A stretch of 43,195 nucleotides of DNA, taken from assembly GCA_017468205.1 (NCBI GenBank), contig JAFUJK010000014.1:1-43195 (forward strand), given 5' to 3'. A program made the translations under genes and the position numbers. Positions 15,874-25,321 of the stretch are shown here, in pieces (the stretch's first letter is position 1; every line of letters begins with the position of its first letter). Source of the DNA: Clostridia bacterium. Lineage in GTDB: Bacteria; Bacillota; Clostridia; Christensenellales; UBA1242. The notes beneath the pieces were generated by a model. That model was not told the origin of the DNA, did not search any database, and saw nothing but the letters and a program-made list of their open reading frames with translations.

Positions 15874-17363
15874 TAAAACCCGCTGTTCCCGTTAGGATTG
15901 TTAGGATTGTTTGGATTTACTGGTCTTGGGGCGGTTGGGTTTACTGGATTGCCATATGGGCTTACAGGCGGACGTTGCGCTGGGTTTTGAGCACCATTTG
16001 GAGTAACAAATGGATTGCTCGCTGGGCGTGGCGCTTGCGCTGGATTCATTGGACGTTGCGCTTGGGCTGGCATAGGTGCAGGACGAGGCGCTTGCGGTTG
16101 TTGAGGGAATGCATTTTGTTGAGGCATAATAGGTGTTGGACGTGGTTGCACTGGTGCTTGTGGCGTAGGGCGATTGTATGGATTGTTTTGCGTAAAATTA
16201 TTAAAACTAGCATAAGGATTTTGTGGATTTGCATTTAATGGATTTGGTCTTGGAGCAGTAAACGAAGGAGTTTGCGCTGGGGTTACAGGCGATTGAGCAA
16301 AAGTAGGAGTTGCTGGACGTGGCGCCTGATTAAAGCCATTTTGCGGTGCATTAAATGCATTTTGTTGATTAAAGTTCTGTACTGGAGCAGGTTGCGATAC
16401 AATCGGACGAGGTTGTTGAGGTTGCGGATTGTATGGTTGTTCGCTAAATCCTGAACCAAAACTTTGTGGAGCGGTTTGTTGTGTATAATTGTGCGAAAAG
16501 CGCGCTTGTTCTTGTGGCATTGCTCGTGGCGATGCTGGCGCTTGGGTTTGCGCAACATTATCGTGTTCCAAGTCTTCAAGGGTCATTGTTGAAGGCATAC
16601 CGCCGTCCCCCATCATAACTTCAGGGCGTCCTTTTGCGTTGCGATTACGAGTATCAGGGTTGTAGTCAACCACCACGCGATGCTTATACGTAATCAACAT
16701 CCAAATTGCTGAAACTATTGCAAAAATTGCAATTAATCCTAGTGGATTGCCAAGAACTATTGCACTTGCTTCATCAAAGAATGTTACATTTGCATTCATA
16801 ATTGAATTCAAAACACTGAGTGCTGGGAACAATATTAACAACATCCAAAAAGTTGCAGAGAACACAAGCACGGTGCTACTGCGGTTCTTGTGGAATTTCT
16901 GCTTAATGCGTGCAACAATTCCCACAACGTATAATATAAACGAAATTATAAACATTGCAAACAGCACATAACTGCCAATTTCTAGCAAATTAATTTCGCC
17001 TTCTGACATCAAAGCAAGCGAACTAAATAATGCAGGAACCAAAAGTCCGAGTGCACCAGCCAATGCTGACAATCTGAACATTGTACTATTTGTTGACGGA
17101 CGTGCAAACAAGCACACAAAATATACACCAACAAATATTGCTAGCACAGCCGTTGTTCCCCATACAAGAATCATTTCCATTATGTTAGCACCGAAGACAT
17201 TTACGAACGTTTCTGTCATATCCCATATTGGGTCGATACCAAAGAGCATTGATAAAAGTGTTGGCACATAAAGCATAGTTAGAAACGCGCCCAAAATAAG
17301 CGCGAAAATGCCACCGATTATATAACCAATGCGCTTTCCTTGTTTTTCGATTTTTCCAGACAT
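15873..17363 (-). CDS. Polytopic membrane protein with Pro/Gln/Asn-rich tail
   Basis: The protein has 496 residues. Residues 1-235 contain about six hydrophobic segments. Residues about 240-496 are a disordered tail dominated by P, Q, N and A, with repeats such as QAPRPAPMPAQAQRPMNPAQAPRPASNP. No signal peptide is needed since the first span inserts it. The tail probably lies in the cytoplasm and may bind partners. I do not recognise a family. Expressed with the DUF1667 gene through a TAATG overlap. Skewed codon use in the tail reflects its composition, not evident transfer. Confidence 0.7.
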   Translation of the reverse strand: MSGKIEKQGKRIGYIIGGIFALILGAFLTMLYVPTLLSMLFGIDPIWDMTETFVNVFGANIMEMILVWGTTAVLAIFVGVYFVCLFARPSTNSTMFRLSALAGALGLLVPALFSSLALMSEGEINLLEIGSYVLFAMFIISFILYVVGIVARIKQKFHKNRSSTVLVFSATFWMLLILFPALSVLNSIMNANVTFFDEASAIVLGNPLGLIAIFAIVSAIWMLITYKHRVVVDYNPDTRNRNAKGRPEVMMGDGGMPSTMTLEDLEHDNVAQTQAPASPRAMPQEQARFSHNYTQQTAPQSFGSGFSEQPYNPQPQQPRPIVSQPAPVQNFNQQNAFNAPQNGFNQAPRPATPTFAQSPVTPAQTPSFTAPRPNPLNANPQNPYASFNNFTQNNPYNRPTPQAPVQPRPTPIMPQQNAFPQQPQAPRPAPMPAQAQRPMNPAQAPRPASNPFVTPNGAQNPAQRPPVSPYGNPVNPTAPRPVNPNNPNNPNGNSGF

Positions 17364-17534
17364 ACCATACCCTCTTTTTTTGTATTACACTTCTAGTATA
17401 ACAAAAAATCACAAAAAATTACAAATTAAATGCACAGTTTTTTTAAAATATTTAAAAAAGTTTTGAAAAAGGAAGAAAATTAACACTAAATTAAGAGAAA
17501 GACACTTACTATATTCAATCTCGTATTAAAAAGT

Positions 17535-17566
17535 AAAAACAAACGAGTGGTTCTTCGTTTGTTTTT
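17535..17566 (-). terminator. Terminator of the large InlB protein gene
   Basis: AAAAACAAACGA and TCGTTTGTTTTT form a 12-bp stem with T runs on both strands, about 35 bp past the stop at 17602. Confidence 0.85.
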
Positions 17567-17601
17567 TACTATAACATAAATTTATATGACTAAATCAATA
17601 A

Positions 17602-20600
17602 TTAAGTCAAAGGACCTGTATTATCAGTGTCGTCATTTATAGAAGGATTTTCGTTATTTACAAACTTCGCAATAATTACTTTTCCTGCGATATCGCTCTT
17701 GTTAAGGTCAACAGACCATTCAGTGCTGATAGGGTCGTCCTCGCCGTAAATAAACCAGCCTACAAACTCATAGCCCTCTTGTGTGATAGCAGCACTAAAA
17801 TGAACAGTCGTATCACTTGAATCATAACCATTCATACGTGCCTCACCACCTGTTGTAGCACAAACAGTTGCACCAGTTGAACCATCATAGTCATTTGATG
17901 GAGTGCCACCATTTGTTGTTCCAAACACTGCGTTTACGCGTGTTCCAAGAGCATTTTCACCCGTAAGAGTTATTATCTTATCGGTTACAATTGTACTGCC
18001 GTTTTTGTAAAGTTCGCCGTCAACATACCAACCAAGCAAGTAGTATCCCGCATACGCAACAGCCTCGTATGTAACTGATGTGCTGTCAGAATCACCACCA
18101 CTTACGCGAACCTCACCACCAGCATTTGCCGAACTCATAAAGCGCGCAATTTTGAAGTATGCTGTGATTGTAGTAGTTTGCTTAATGGTTGCGCTGTAAA
18201 TGTTCACAGCACTAGTATCTGTTGTGCCATTTACTACCCAGTAGTCAATCATATATCCGCTTGTTGGTGTTGCCGTAATAGTTGCGGTTGAACCCCAGTT
18301 ATATGTACCACTTCCTGTTACAGTTCCGCCCACATTACCCGCTGTTGCTGTAACAACGAAAGTTTGAATTGTAAAGTTTGCCGTATAGGTTACATCAGCA
18401 GTTGCTGTAAATGTGTATGACGCATTTGTAGAAACAGAAGTTCCGCTTGCATTTGTCCAGTTCACGAATTTGTAACCTTCGTTTGGAGTTGCGGTTAATG
18501 TTACAGAAGTGTTGTAGTTGTATGTACCACCACCGCTAACTGTTCCGTTTCCACCTGATTCCGCAGTAATTGTATATGAATTAATTGTCCAGTTCGCTTT
18601 AACAGTACCTGCACCTGCACCATATGTATATGTCGTTCCACTTAATGAACCAGAACCGCTAGAAAGCGTCCAGCCGTTAAAAGTGTACCCCGTACGTGTT
18701 GGTGTTCCAAGGTCGAGGGTTGTTGCGTAGTTTTGTGTTTTTGTCGAGTTGCTTGTGCTTCCGCCCCAAGTACCACCATTAGGGTTAATCGTCAATGTGT
18801 AACTATTTACTGTCCAACTCGCTCTAACTTGTCCAGCGCCAGCACCAAACGTGTAAGTTGAACCGCTTACCGAACCATAACCACTATATAATGACCAACT
18901 TCCAAAAGTGTAACCCGTACGTGTTGGCGTACTCAATGAATAGGTAGTTTTATAATATTGAGTTACAGTAGAATTGCTTGTGCTACCGCCATATGAACCG
19001 CCATTAGGGTTGATTGTTAATGTATAAGAGTTAATGTTAAATCGAGCATATAGACTACTATTACTTAAAGAACATGATGTGCTTGTGCTTAATCTAGAAG
19101 CCGATGAGGACGTAGAAGAATACCAGCCATAGAATGAATATCCCGTTGCAGCCTTTGCATAACGCGTTGGGCTTGAACTTGTGAATTCATCAGAATCACT
19201 ACTATATCCACAAGAAGATGTAAATCCTACTGACCCACCAGTTGTACCCTGTGTATATGTAGATGTTGCTGTCGCTTTGTTATAATAAGCATACACATAA
19301 CGAGTATAAGTTGAAGCAGTCCAAGAAGCCTCCAAAGTAATATTACCATATGAACTTGCAGGAATTGTCAATGTTGTTCCTGAAATTGTAGGCGCAGTAC
19401 CACCATAAGTACCCGACCTAGTTACTGTCCAGCCATCAAAATCATAGTTGCTACGAGTTGGATTTGAAACTGTTTTTGTTTGTTTTGAAGCTGATGCAGT
19501 ATATGATGTTGGTTTACTACTGCCCGCTGTACCACTATTTAGTGTATATGAAATTGTAAATGAGTTATAAGCTGATTTTCCGCTTAACACAGCATAGCTA
19601 CTCATTCCATTTGGATAAGGCAAATAGTATGATTCTTTTAATCCGCTATCGCTTGGCGCTTTACCATACCAATAACTAGACCAAGTATAGGTGTTACTAT
19701 CATTTGTGTAAGAACCTTCCGTGGTATAGGCACTAGGCAAAGAAGAACTTGTACAATATGCTTCATCACTACCCAATTCAACATTGTTAACTTCATATTC
19801 TTGACTACTATAAGACCCATTGCCTCCACAAGCAGAAGAGCCATCAGTACCCCACCAATAATTATCATATAAACGAGTACGTCCATGGCTATTAGTTGCA
19901 TCACTTTCACCAGCTATTGCACCTTGAGGTGAACCGCCACCAAAAGCTGTAGAATATGCCAAACATGATTTTATATCTGAGTTACCAGATTTATAAGAGG
20001 TTCCTTGCGACCCTGCTTGAACTAGACCTGCAATATTTCCAACACCATATCCCGAGCCACTTGTAAAATCACCAAAGCAGACTAAGCAAGCCGCTATTAC
20101 TGCCCTACAGTCGCTACCAGTCAAGTTTGTTGCATAAGCACGCGATTCACCAGCAATACCGCCACAGTTATTGTTAGTTGATTCATACGAACCAGTATCA
20201 ACAATGCATTGTAAAACGTAAGTTGTAGTACTATTCGAAGTATTTATATAACCAATAACTCCTCCAACATTACCAGTTGCGGAAATTTCAGATTCATAAT
20301 AGAGTTTTGAAGTTGTCCCTGATGATTGACTACTCGATTTATTACCAGAATCAAGCAAATATCTATGTTCAATTATGTAATTTTCATTTGCACCATTTTC
20401 ATAAATATAATCACCATAAACTTTCTTGCAATCTAAAACCGAACAACTTTGGATTGTTCCAGCAGTCATCATACCAGCAACTGTTCCAGCATCACCTACA
20501 GCACGAATAAAAGGGTTGAAGAAGTTAATATTTTCAATAACACCCCCGGCAGTTACACCAAAGAAACCAGTATATTCAAGATTAGATTTTGCGATTGTTA

Positions 20601-21129
20601 GCCAGAAAATTCCTTTATCTAGTCCATCAAAATTACCCATAAATGGATTTGTTGCTGTACCGATTGGAGTCCATTGTTTTCCACCGAGGTTTACATTAGC
20701 ACCTAGCGTTAAATATTGCCCCGCGTAAGTGGTACCTGCGTTAACATTTACCGCAAGTTGCGCTAGGTCTGTGGCAGTATTAAGCACAAACGGCATCGCA
20801 AGAGTGCCCTCACCCTCCCAAGTTTCAGCACCAACAGCCTGTGCCGTGAGTCCGTCCGTCCAATCTGCTGCGATATCAATTCTTGGGGTTAAAACAGCGG
20901 ATAAAATGAAGTAGAGCGCAACACCAGCAAGCCCAAGAGCAAGCAAGGCAGCCACGATAGACTTTGTCCAATTATTAGGCGATTTCTTTCGTGCTGTTTT
21001 TGTTCTACCCAAAACACCAGCATTAGGAATAGCCACATCAGTAGCCCCCGCATTCATAGAAGCTTGCGCTATCCCTACACCACCTTTCGGCATCGCTGTA
21101 TAATTAAAATCACTGCTATTTTTACTCAT
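17602..21129 (-). CDS. Large InlB-repeat and GLUG-type surface protein
   Basis: About 1175 residues from ATG 21129, chosen because GGGGAAAAGT precedes it; an ATG at 21141 lacks a site. It has a cytoplasmic N-terminus of about 55 residues, one membrane span (IVAALLALGLAGVALYFILSA), then an extracellular part. Residues about 105-400 carry GLUG-like elements (GTVAGMMTAGTI, GGIAGES, GNIAGLV). From about 540 there are at least seven InlB-type strand repeats. Two of them, starting NSYTLTINPNGG, are nearly duplicate. Then GTVSGGGTYNYNTSVT-type units and the C-terminal module GYEFVGWFIYGE, ending NTGPLT. No LPXTG motif. Unlike its relatives it has no poly-G leader and is intact. Likely an adhesin or cell-surface structural protein, anchored by the N-terminal span. 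Confidence 0.82.
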   Translation of the reverse strand: MSKNSSDFNYTAMPKGGVGIAQASMNAGATDVAIPNAGVLGRTKTARKKSPNNWTKSIVAALLALGLAGVALYFILSAVLTPRIDIAADWTDGLTAQAVGAETWEGEGTLAMPFVLNTATDLAQLAVNVNAGTTYAGQYLTLGANVNLGGKQWTPIGTATNPFMGNFDGLDKGIFWLTIAKSNLEYTGFFGVTAGGVIENINFFNPFIRAVGDAGTVAGMMTAGTIQSCSVLDCKKVYGDYIYENGANENYIIEHRYLLDSGNKSSSQSSGTTSKLYYESEISATGNVGGVIGYINTSNSTTTYVLQCIVDTGSYESTNNNCGGIAGESRAYATNLTGSDCRAVIAACLVCFGDFTSGSGYGVGNIAGLVQAGSQGTSYKSGNSDIKSCLAYSTAFGGGSPQGAIAGESDATNSHGRTRLYDNYWWGTDGSSACGGNGSYSSQEYEVNNVELGSDEAYCTSSSLPSAYTTEGSYTNDSNTYTWSSYWYGKAPSDSGLKESYYLPYPNGMSSYAVLSGKSAYNSFTISYTLNSGTAGSSKPTSYTASASKQTKTVSNPTRSNYDFDGWTVTRSGTYGGTAPTISGTTLTIPASSYGNITLEASWTASTYTRYVYAYYNKATATSTYTQGTTGGSVGFTSSCGYSSDSDEFTSSSPTRYAKAATGYSFYGWYSSTSSSASRLSTSTSCSLSNSSLYARFNINSYTLTINPNGGSYGGSTSNSTVTQYYKTTYSLSTPTRTGYTFGSWSLYSGYGSVSGSTYTFGAGAGQVRASWTVNSYTLTINPNGGTWGGSTSNSTKTQNYATTLDLGTPTRTGYTFNGWTLSSGSGSLSGTTYTYGAGAGTVKANWTINSYTITAESGGNGTVSGGGTYNYNTSVTLTATPNEGYKFVNWTNASGTSVSTNASYTFTATADVTYTANFTIQTFVVTATAGNVGGTVTGSGTYNWGSTATITATPTSGYMIDYWVVNGTTDTSAVNIYSATIKQTTTITAYFKIARFMSSANAGGEVRVSGGDSDSTSVTYEAVAYAGYYLLGWYVDGELYKNGSTIVTDKIITLTGENALGTRVNAVFGTTNGGTPSNDYDGSTGATVCATTGGEARMNGYDSSDTTVHFSAAITQEGYEFVGWFIYGEDDPISTEWSVDLNKSDIAGKVIIAKFVNNENPSINDDTDNTGPLT

Positions 21130-21300
21130 ACTTTTCCCCATTTTTTATTATTTTTTGTTCATTTTTTGTGATTTTTGTTATATATTGTTATATTCTACAA
21201 TATTTTGTCTAAATTTCAAAATAAAAAACATCATTTTTTAAAATTTATTAAAAAAATAAAAAATGACTAAAAAATAGTCATTAATTATTATAATTCTATA

Positions 21301-22320
21301 TCAAACCTTATTATCGCTATTATTTTCTTCTTTGTGGGTTAAATTTTCGTCAACATTTATTTTTTCTTTATTATCAACTAACTTTTCTTCAATTTTTTCA
21401 TTTTCTTGTTCGTCAATTTGCGATGCTGTGGTATCAACAACATTTTCTTCCATTTCAGAAACATTTAAATTCCCTTTTTTCTTTTTGTATACGAGAACAG
21501 CAAACAATACAGCACCAAATACAAGAGCTATTACAAAGCCAAGCACATACCACGCAATTCGGTTGCTAGCGGTAAAAATATTGCGATAGATATATATTTC
21601 TGGCACAGGGTCAGCAAGGGTACATTGCCACAAATGAGCGGTGTACATAGTGTCAGCCTCACTCTCCATAACCCCTTGCGCTCCGAGAAATGTAGTTGTT
21701 TCCTGCGCATTTGAGCGAACTTTCAAACTGCTTGGATATGCGCGGATTAAATTTGTTTGAATTTGCCCAAAAAGCGCACTTGTTTTTGCAATATTTCCGC
21801 CAAAGAACTCATTTGCAAAAATTTGCTCAATTTGCGTAATAAGGCTTGGAATTAAATTCATTTCGATATACAAATCTGAAACCAAATCCAACTCACTATC
21901 CACAATCACATTTTGACTGACAAACAAACCTTCACGAATATCCGCTGGCTGTTTTGCAACCTCCTCGGTGGTTGTTCCGTGAAAAACGCAGTAGGAAGCA
22001 AAAGTATCAAAAGATAATGAAATTTGATAAAGCCCAGCATTTGTTGTAGATTTCCCGCAACTGAAATTTACTCCCGATATTGGTCTTTCGTTGCTATAAC
22101 TTGCCCAATAACTTTTGGTACATTGGTCAATCAACTCCCACGCGCGAGCCTCGTCAATGCCTTGTGATTGAAGCGTGCTGGAATTAATCGAAATATTGTA
22201 CGTATATGCACGCGAACCATCAGCATAAATTGTTGTCAATTGTGTAACTTGCCCACAACCTGCAAACATCACGCATACCATCAAACACAAACTTAAAAAT
22301 AATCCAAATCTCTTTTTCAC
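21301..22320 (-). CDS. Lipoprotein with C-terminal membrane anchor
   Basis: The protein has 339 residues. The signal sequence FGLFLSLCLMVCVMFAGCG gives a lipobox (FAGC, Cys about residue 22). The exported part (residues 23-255) is mixed alpha/beta with several cysteines. A second span near 258-280 (IAWYVLGFVIALVFGAVLFAV) is followed by KKKK and an acidic-lysine tail of about 60 residues in the cytoplasm. A lipoprotein that also crosses the membrane is uncommon. No family recognised. It lies upstream of the large InlB gene in the same orientation, with 160 bp between. Confidence 0.72.
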   Translation of the reverse strand: MKKRFGLFLSLCLMVCVMFAGCGQVTQLTTIYADGSRAYTYNISINSSTLQSQGIDEARAWELIDQCTKSYWASYSNERPISGVNFSCGKSTTNAGLYQISLSFDTFASYCVFHGTTTEEVAKQPADIREGLFVSQNVIVDSELDLVSDLYIEMNLIPSLITQIEQIFANEFFGGNIAKTSALFGQIQTNLIRAYPSSLKVRSNAQETTTFLGAQGVMESEADTMYTAHLWQCTLADPVPEIYIYRNIFTASNRIAWYVLGFVIALVFGAVLFAVLVYKKKKGNLNVSEMEENVVDTTASQIDEQENEKIEEKLVDNKEKINVDENLTHKEENNSDNKV

Positions 22321-22466
22321 GATGCCTCCAAAAATTCATTATATCTATTATATTTTACAACATATTGAATTATTAGTAAAGTATTTTAAGCAAAACTAGA
22401 AAAAATGAAAAAATGCTTTCCTCGCAAAACAATCAAGAAAAATTTGTGAAAATTTGCAAAAAACTC

Positions 22467-22495
22467 TTGCTTTAAGCAAAAAAATATGCTATTAT
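22467..22495 (+). promoter_or_regulatory. Promoter of tRNA-Leu
   Basis: TTGCTT, 17 nt, TATTAT, 15 bp before the mature 5' end of the tRNA. It drives the tRNA that hosts the integrated element. Confidence 0.65.
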
Positions 22496-22510
22496 ATATT
22501 TGTATCTTAT

Positions 22511-22597
22511 GCCGAAGTGGCGAAATTGGCAGACGCAGCAGACTCAAAATCTGCCGAGGGCAACCTCATGCCGGTTCGAGTCCGGCCTTCGGCACCA
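22511..22597 (+). tRNA. tRNA-Leu(CAA)
   Basis: Eighty-seven bases including encoded CCA. The acceptor GCCGAAG pairs with CTTCGGC; the anticodon arm CAGA-CTCAAAA-TCTG gives anticodon CAA. A long variable arm typical of leucine tRNAs and a T arm GCCGG-TTCGAGT-CCGGC are present. The 3' 59 bases are duplicated at 38397-38455, so the element regenerates a complete tRNA on insertion. Confidence 0.95.
22539..22597 (+). other. attL of the integrated element (tRNA-Leu 3' part)
   Basis: Fifty-nine bases from the anticodon stem to CCA are identical to 38397-38455. Flanking bases differ on both sides, so the repeat boundaries are exact. Confidence 0.92.
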
Positions 22598-22620
22598 ATC
22601 AAAAATGGCTTAGGTAAGCC

Positions 22621-22664
22621 AAAAACTCAAAGTTTTGTGAGAAATTACACGACTTTGAGTTTTT
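22621..22664 (+). terminator. Terminator behind tRNA-Leu, in the element's left end
   Basis: AAAAACTCAAAG and CTTTGAGTTTTT pair over 12 bp, followed by a T run. A GGCTT/AAGCC mini-hairpin precedes it. A diverged copy occurs in the remnant at 40337-40440. Confidence 0.8.
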
Positions 22665-22689
22665 TGTTTTTTTCGCGCATTTTTGTCAA

Positions 22690-22714
22690 AAAGTTGTGTC
22701 AAAGTTGTGTCAAA
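22690..22714. repeat. Left terminal direct repeat, possible integrase arm sites
   Basis: Two tandem units of AAAGTTGTGTCAA form a 25-bp sequence that is repeated exactly at 38339-38363, inside the right end. Position just inside each att site and tandem arrangement fit arm-type binding sites of a tyrosine integrase. The left copy overlaps the integrase stop codon. Confidence 0.65.
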
Positions 22715-23992
22715 TTTTATAGTATAAATTATTATATAATTTAATTATATCTTCCTTTGTTATCGTTCTGTCTATATGTGTGTAAATGTTTTGTGTTATA
22801 TCGATTGTTTCGTGTCCCAACCACTCTTGCACTTGTTTTGCAGGAGTGCCCAGATAGTAGTGGTTTGTCGCAAACGTGTGGCGCAAAGTATGAATGCCAC
22901 CAGTTATATGCAATTTATCTAATATGTCTTTAAATTTACGATAGATATAGTCTGTTTTCAATTTAAACACTTCATTATTTTGTTTTACAATTTCAATCAA
23001 GCCAGGTGTAACATCAATCAATCGGTAATTATTATCCGTTCTTTTCTTTTCACTTAATATGCGTATAGTACAATTTGTTGCATCAATATCATTTTCGATA
23101 TCAAATGTTTTGAGTTCATTTTTACGAACCCCCGTCAACAGATAAAACAAAATTACTGGTTGTATTAAATTGCCTTGTAGTGCTTTCATTATTTTTGTTT
23201 GCTCAATTAGATTAAATGGCTTACGCACATTTTTAATTCTTTTCGCTTTTACAACCGCTTTAAACGGATTTTTAGCTATCAACGATATATCCTCCGCTTT
23301 TTGCAAAGATGCATTGAAATATAATTCTATGAATTCTTTTTTACGCGATATTTTGTATGTATTTAAATAACGTTGTAATGCATTGGTTGTTATTTCATGT
23401 AAATATACATTTTCAAAATTACTTTTTATTTCATTAACAATATTTTTTATGTTTTGCGCGCTTCGATATTTAACAAACGGCTCTTTGTAGGTAATAAACC
23501 AATTATCCATCCAAGCATGTAATCGATACTTTTCTTTTTTTACTTTATGATTAGTTAAAAGTTCTTTTATTGCCTTATTTAATAGTCTAGCGCATTCTTT
23601 TAGCGTATAGGCATAAACTAGTATTTTCTCTCCTCTTATTTGTTTACGCCCCATATAACGCCCGTCTTTTCTTTTAGAAATGTTTTTCATTAAGTCTATT
23701 TCTCCTTGGATATTATCTAGAGAAATAGGCATTTCTACGATTTGATTATTTATAGATTCATTTTCTTGTTTATCTAATTTTCCTGCCAAATAACTATCAA
23801 AAACTTCCGCGCAATTTTTTCCTTGCTCGGCTTCCTTGCCAGCGATGTCTGCGTGTTGTTTTGCTAGTTGCGCCTCTTTAATTGCTAGTTTTGCGTGCAA
23901 GCTTGCTTGCTCCGAGTGCTCGCGAGCATCAGTAAGCAATAAGTTTGCTTGTACGGTCAGTTTTTTAAAAACATAATATATTCGTTACTCAT
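22710..23992 (-). CDS. int: Tyrosine recombinase (integrase), probably needing a -1 frameshift
   Basis: The catalytic set is complete: R in LLTGVRKNEL, HTLRH, GH in WLGHET and Y in IYTHI; an arm-binding MKNISKRKDGRYMGRKQIRG lies near the start. It integrates the element into tRNA-Leu. Start: the ATG at 23992 has GAGG 7 nt upstream and reads MSNEYIMFLKN then TGA. Directly before the TGA is A AAA AAC (23966-23960) in the correct phase, and a -1 slip leads into LTVQANLLLTDAREHSEQ and the integrase frame, 427 residues. A weak hairpin AAGCAA/TTGCTT begins 10 nt later. Without slippage the enzyme could start at TTG 23939 (no ribosome site) or at ATG 23690, which follows AAGGAG and gives a 326-residue protein of normal design. 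The extra N-terminal region is an Ala/Lys/Glu-rich helix. Confidence 0.85.
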
Positions 23993-24031
23993 TGGTTTAC
24001 CTCTATTTTTTGTTTTTGTTATGTCATTAGA

Positions 24032-24541
24032 TTAAGTATTAAAAAAATCTAATGAGGCTTTTTTATTTATTATTTCTTTTTTTCTTTGTATTAAATATTC
24101 TTTCTTATTTTTAAAATGTTCACGTATTGCAGTCAAATTTGAATCCCTTGGCGAAGTGTGACATATAATTTCATCCTCCTCAACAACATTTAATTGATGA
24201 TAACAAGCGTCATCGATATTTTCTATATCTCTATTTATATGATAAATAATATCTTCATAAGCATCATAAAAGTTTTTATCATCTTTCGTATTTACTTTGT
24301 ATTTATAATTTGTAGCACTTCTCTTTTCTTCATAAATTATTATTTTACAAAAATCATCCATTAACGTATTATAGGCCGATTTAATATCTAATAATTTTGA
24401 AAATTGCTCATCTTCACTTAATAAATGTTTAGTTCGCTCATAATCTTGAATATCTTGATTATATTTTTCTTTTAATTCAGAAATTGTAATAAATGGTAAA
24501 GTTTCTGTTTTTTCTTTTATTCTTTTTTTAAAAATGCTCAT
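24032..24541 (-). CDS. Hypothetical charged helical protein in the lysogeny operon
   Basis: The protein has 169 residues; ATAAGGAG precedes the ATG. It is rich in D, E, K and Y and predicted mostly helical; there is no signal or membrane span and no family I know. It lies between the repressor and the integrase, all on the minus strand with gaps under 45 bp, so it is probably expressed in the integrated state. A role in immunity or host defence is possible from position only. Confidence 0.6.
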   Translation of the reverse strand: MSIFKKRIKEKTETLPFITISELKEKYNQDIQDYERTKHLLSEDEQFSKLLDIKSAYNTLMDDFCKIIIYEEKRSATNYKYKVNTKDDKNFYDAYEDIIYHINRDIENIDDACYHQLNVVEEDEIICHTSPRDSNLTAIREHFKNKKEYLIQRKKEIINKKASLDFFNT

Positions 24542-24565
24542 TTGATTTTTCTCCTTATAAAATTT

Positions 24566-24913
24566 TTAGTCTATCATTCCATACATGTAGGCTTGCACTT
24601 TATGCTGTTGCAATTCGTTTAATTTTAGCATCGTTTCAATTAATGTTTGTTGTAATGGTGATAATGTGATTAACCATCTATGTTTACATTCCGCAATCGT
24701 ATTATTAATTTTATTAATTGTAAGACTTTCTCTATCTAACAACACATCGGTTGAAACTTCAAAAAAATCGGATAATTTTTTTAAAGAAGCAAAGTCAGGC
24801 TCACTGATATCGTTTTCCCAGCAACTATACGTGCTAGTGGCAACATGAATAGCGCTAGCAACATCACTTTGTTTTAATTTTCTATTTTTTCTTAAATTTT
24901 GCAAATTTTGCAT
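24566..24913 (-). CDS. CI-like XRE repressor
   Basis: The protein has 115 residues with AAGGAG before the ATG. It carries an N-terminal XRE helix-turn-helix (LRKNRKLKQSDVASAIHVATSTYSCWENDISEPDFASLKKLSDFFEV) and a C-terminal helical part of about 50 residues that may dimerise. It is divergent from a Cro-like gene with a promoter region rich in ATATTG repeats between. Short repressors of this kind hold mobile elements in the integrated state. No LexA-like self-cleavage domain is present, so induction would need another signal. Confidence 0.83.
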   Translation of the reverse strand: MQNLQNLRKNRKLKQSDVASAIHVATSTYSCWENDISEPDFASLKKLSDFFEVSTDVLLDRESLTINKINNTIAECKHRWLITLSPLQQTLIETMLKLNELQQHKVQAYMYGMID

Positions 24914-24990
24914 TATTCAACTCCTTTTAAGTTTTTCAATTTAATTTTATAGATATTTAAAAAAATTTCAATTATTTTAAAGTTTTTGCT

Positions 24991-25019
24991 TGACATTTCA
25001 AAAAACTCAATATAGAATT
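24991..25019 (+). promoter_or_regulatory. Rightward early promoter with operator-like ATATTG repeats
   Basis: TTGACA, 17 nt, TAGAAT, located 57 bp upstream of the Cro-like gene. Around and behind the -10 box, CAATATAG occurs twice directly (near 25009 and 25049), with an inverted TATATTG between them. These are candidate operators for the divergent repressor pair. Confidence 0.72.
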
Positions 25020-25075
25020 TAATATATATATTGAAAATATCAATATAGTACATTTTTTACAAATAAGGAGGAATT

Positions 25076-25285
25076 ATGCAGTTGAGAATATTGCGAAAAA
25101 GAAAACTTTTAACACAACTACAATTAGCAAAACTATTGAACTGTTCAATTGGTTGCATTTCACTATGGGAAGCTGGTAAAAGTTCTCCAAATATTATGAC
25201 AATGCGAAAGCTTGCTGATGTTCTTGAAGTCGATTTGAACACGATTGTAAATTGCTTTTTGCAAAATGAAAAAGACCAGGTCTAA
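25076..25285 (+). CDS. Cro-like XRE regulator
   Basis: The protein has 69 residues with AAGGAGG before the ATG. Nearly all of it is an XRE domain: LRILRKRKLLTQLQLAKLLNCSIGCISLWEAGKSSPNIMTMRKLADVLEVDL. It is the first gene of the rightward operon, opposite the CI-like gene, the classical place of Cro. It would repress the lysogeny promoter when the element becomes active. Confidence 0.83.
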   Translation: MQLRILRKRKLLTQLQLAKLLNCSIGCISLWEAGKSSPNIMTMRKLADVLEVDLNTIVNCFLQNEKDQV

Positions 25286-25321
25286 CCTGGCAAACAGAAA
25301 TTTAAATTTAAGGAGTAAACT

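Noticed and set aside
17602..21129. LPXTG-type wall anchoring of the surface proteins
   Set aside because: No LPXTG-like motif, C-terminal hydrophobic segment or basic tail is present; the anchor is an N-terminal span.
22454..22744. Plus-strand open frame of 96 residues across tRNA-Leu
   Set aside because: It runs through the tRNA gene and its terminator; the similar frame at 38309-38521 arises from the att repeat for the same reason.
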